Source: Pirellulaceae bacterium
GTDB taxonomy: Bacteria > Planctomycetota > Planctomycetia > Pirellulales > Pirellulaceae
DNA: 45,521 bases
NCBI GenBank assembly: GCA_026004775.1
Contig: BPJU01000028.1
Span: 1-45,521, forward strand
Reading direction: 5' to 3'
This document shows positions 45,235-45,521 of the stretch, piece by piece. The notes beneath the pieces are model-generated. The model was not told the DNA's origin. It worked only from the letters and a program-made list of their open reading frames with translations, and did not search any database. The translations under genes were made by a program, and so were the position numbers. How positions within the stretch are numbered: position 1 is the first letter of the stretch; each line of letters opens with the position of its first letter.

Positions 45235-45513
45235 TTATCCTGCAACGCGTAACGGACGGGCAGCCAGCCACGACGGCAATTCCATTAAGTCGCCCAGCTT
45301 CGGCCCGTCCCAGCCACCCGCACAGGCATGTACCCCCAAACACGTAACTCCCGATTCGGCGGCTGACCGCAAGTTACATGGCCGGCTGCTTATGAACAGC
45401 AACTGGCGGCACGACCGGCCCAGATGTTCGGCAACCGTCGGCCACCAAGAAGACAATCCACCGGGAGTTCCCGGCCAAACGAACAGGTGGTCGCACACCT
45501 CGTCCAATTTCAT
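45235..45513 (-). CDS. Unrecognised ORF at window edge, possibly truncated
   Basis: An open frame of 92 codons on the minus strand, convergent with the small lipoprotein gene (24 bases between stops). The frame stays open to the window edge, so the true start may lie outside. The sequence is rich in W, G, L and C (GTPGGLSSWWPTVAEHLG). No motif is recognised, and I see no ribosome site before ATG 45513. Confidence 0.4.
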   Translation of the reverse strand: MKLDEVCDHLFVWPGTPGGLSSWWPTVAEHLGRSCRQLLFISSRPCNLRSAAESGVTCLGVHACAGGWDGPKLGDLMELPSWLAARPLRVAG

Positions 45514-45521
45514 GCGGCTCA

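Overview
The window looks like a chromosome segment of a planctomycete, most likely of the Pirellulales/Thermoguttaceae side. The markers are the secreted DUF1501 and DUF1549/DUF1553 protein pair, a DUF1559 pseudopilin with an H-x9-DG motif, CRTAC1-like FG-GAP/ASPIC proteins next to TPR proteins, a Tat-exported Gfo/Idh oxidoreductase, a Hanks kinase with an N-terminal zinc ribbon, and moderately high GC. This placement is an inference from gene content; no 16S rRNA is present. I saw no CRISPR array, intact insertion sequence, rRNA or prophage.

Layout. (1) 1-7204 (+): a tightly overlapping nitrate assimilation operon. It holds a NarK-type transporter (5' end outside the window), a siroheme nitrite reductase with a rubredoxin-like tail, a Rieske-FNR fusion reductase, a fused DmsB-DmsC iron-sulfur/membrane subunit and a NarB/NasA-like molybdenum nitrate reductase. 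(2) 7476-13355 (-): a WD40 protein, DUF1501, DUF1549/DUF1553, a thioredoxin-fold exported protein and a CAU-anticodon tRNA. (3) 13478-18269: an MFS sugar-type transporter, a Tat-exported Gfo/Idh oxidoreductase, a protein that is almost entirely a CaMKII association domain, and a BT1-like MFS protein that appears to lack TM7-TM10. (4) 18384-33179 (-): about 15 kb transcribed in one direction. In transcription order it holds FtsH, a lipoprotein, TPR, FG-GAP/ASPIC, an EF-hand membrane protein, a DUF1559 pseudopilin, a second FG-GAP/ASPIC gene broken by a one-base frameshift, a second TPR protein, a small lipoprotein, a YfcE-like phosphoesterase and a Ser/Thr kinase. (5) 33180-36396: a repeat-rich region around a transposase-derived gene that has lost its catalytic residues. 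(6) 36397-42901 (+): rpsD, then the pyruvate dehydrogenase complex genes in the order E3-E1-E2. (7) 43007-45513: an Nramp-superfamily transporter without the usual metal-binding motifs, a small lipoprotein and an unrecognised ORF at the edge.

How the genes fit together. The first operon could move nitrate into the cell and reduce it to ammonium. Quinol would drive the first step through a membrane anchor, and NAD(P)H would drive the second through the Rieske-FNR protein. The PDH genes form a complete complex. Region 4 may be a surface or envelope module that mixes calcium-binding repeats, TPR scaffolds and lipoproteins with protein quality control, but its function is unknown. The most unusual items are the catalytically dead RAYT/Y1-transposase homologue flanked by palindromes, the CaMKII-association-domain protein close to a Hanks kinase, the nitrate operon architecture, and the clean one-base frameshift in the FG-GAP gene.
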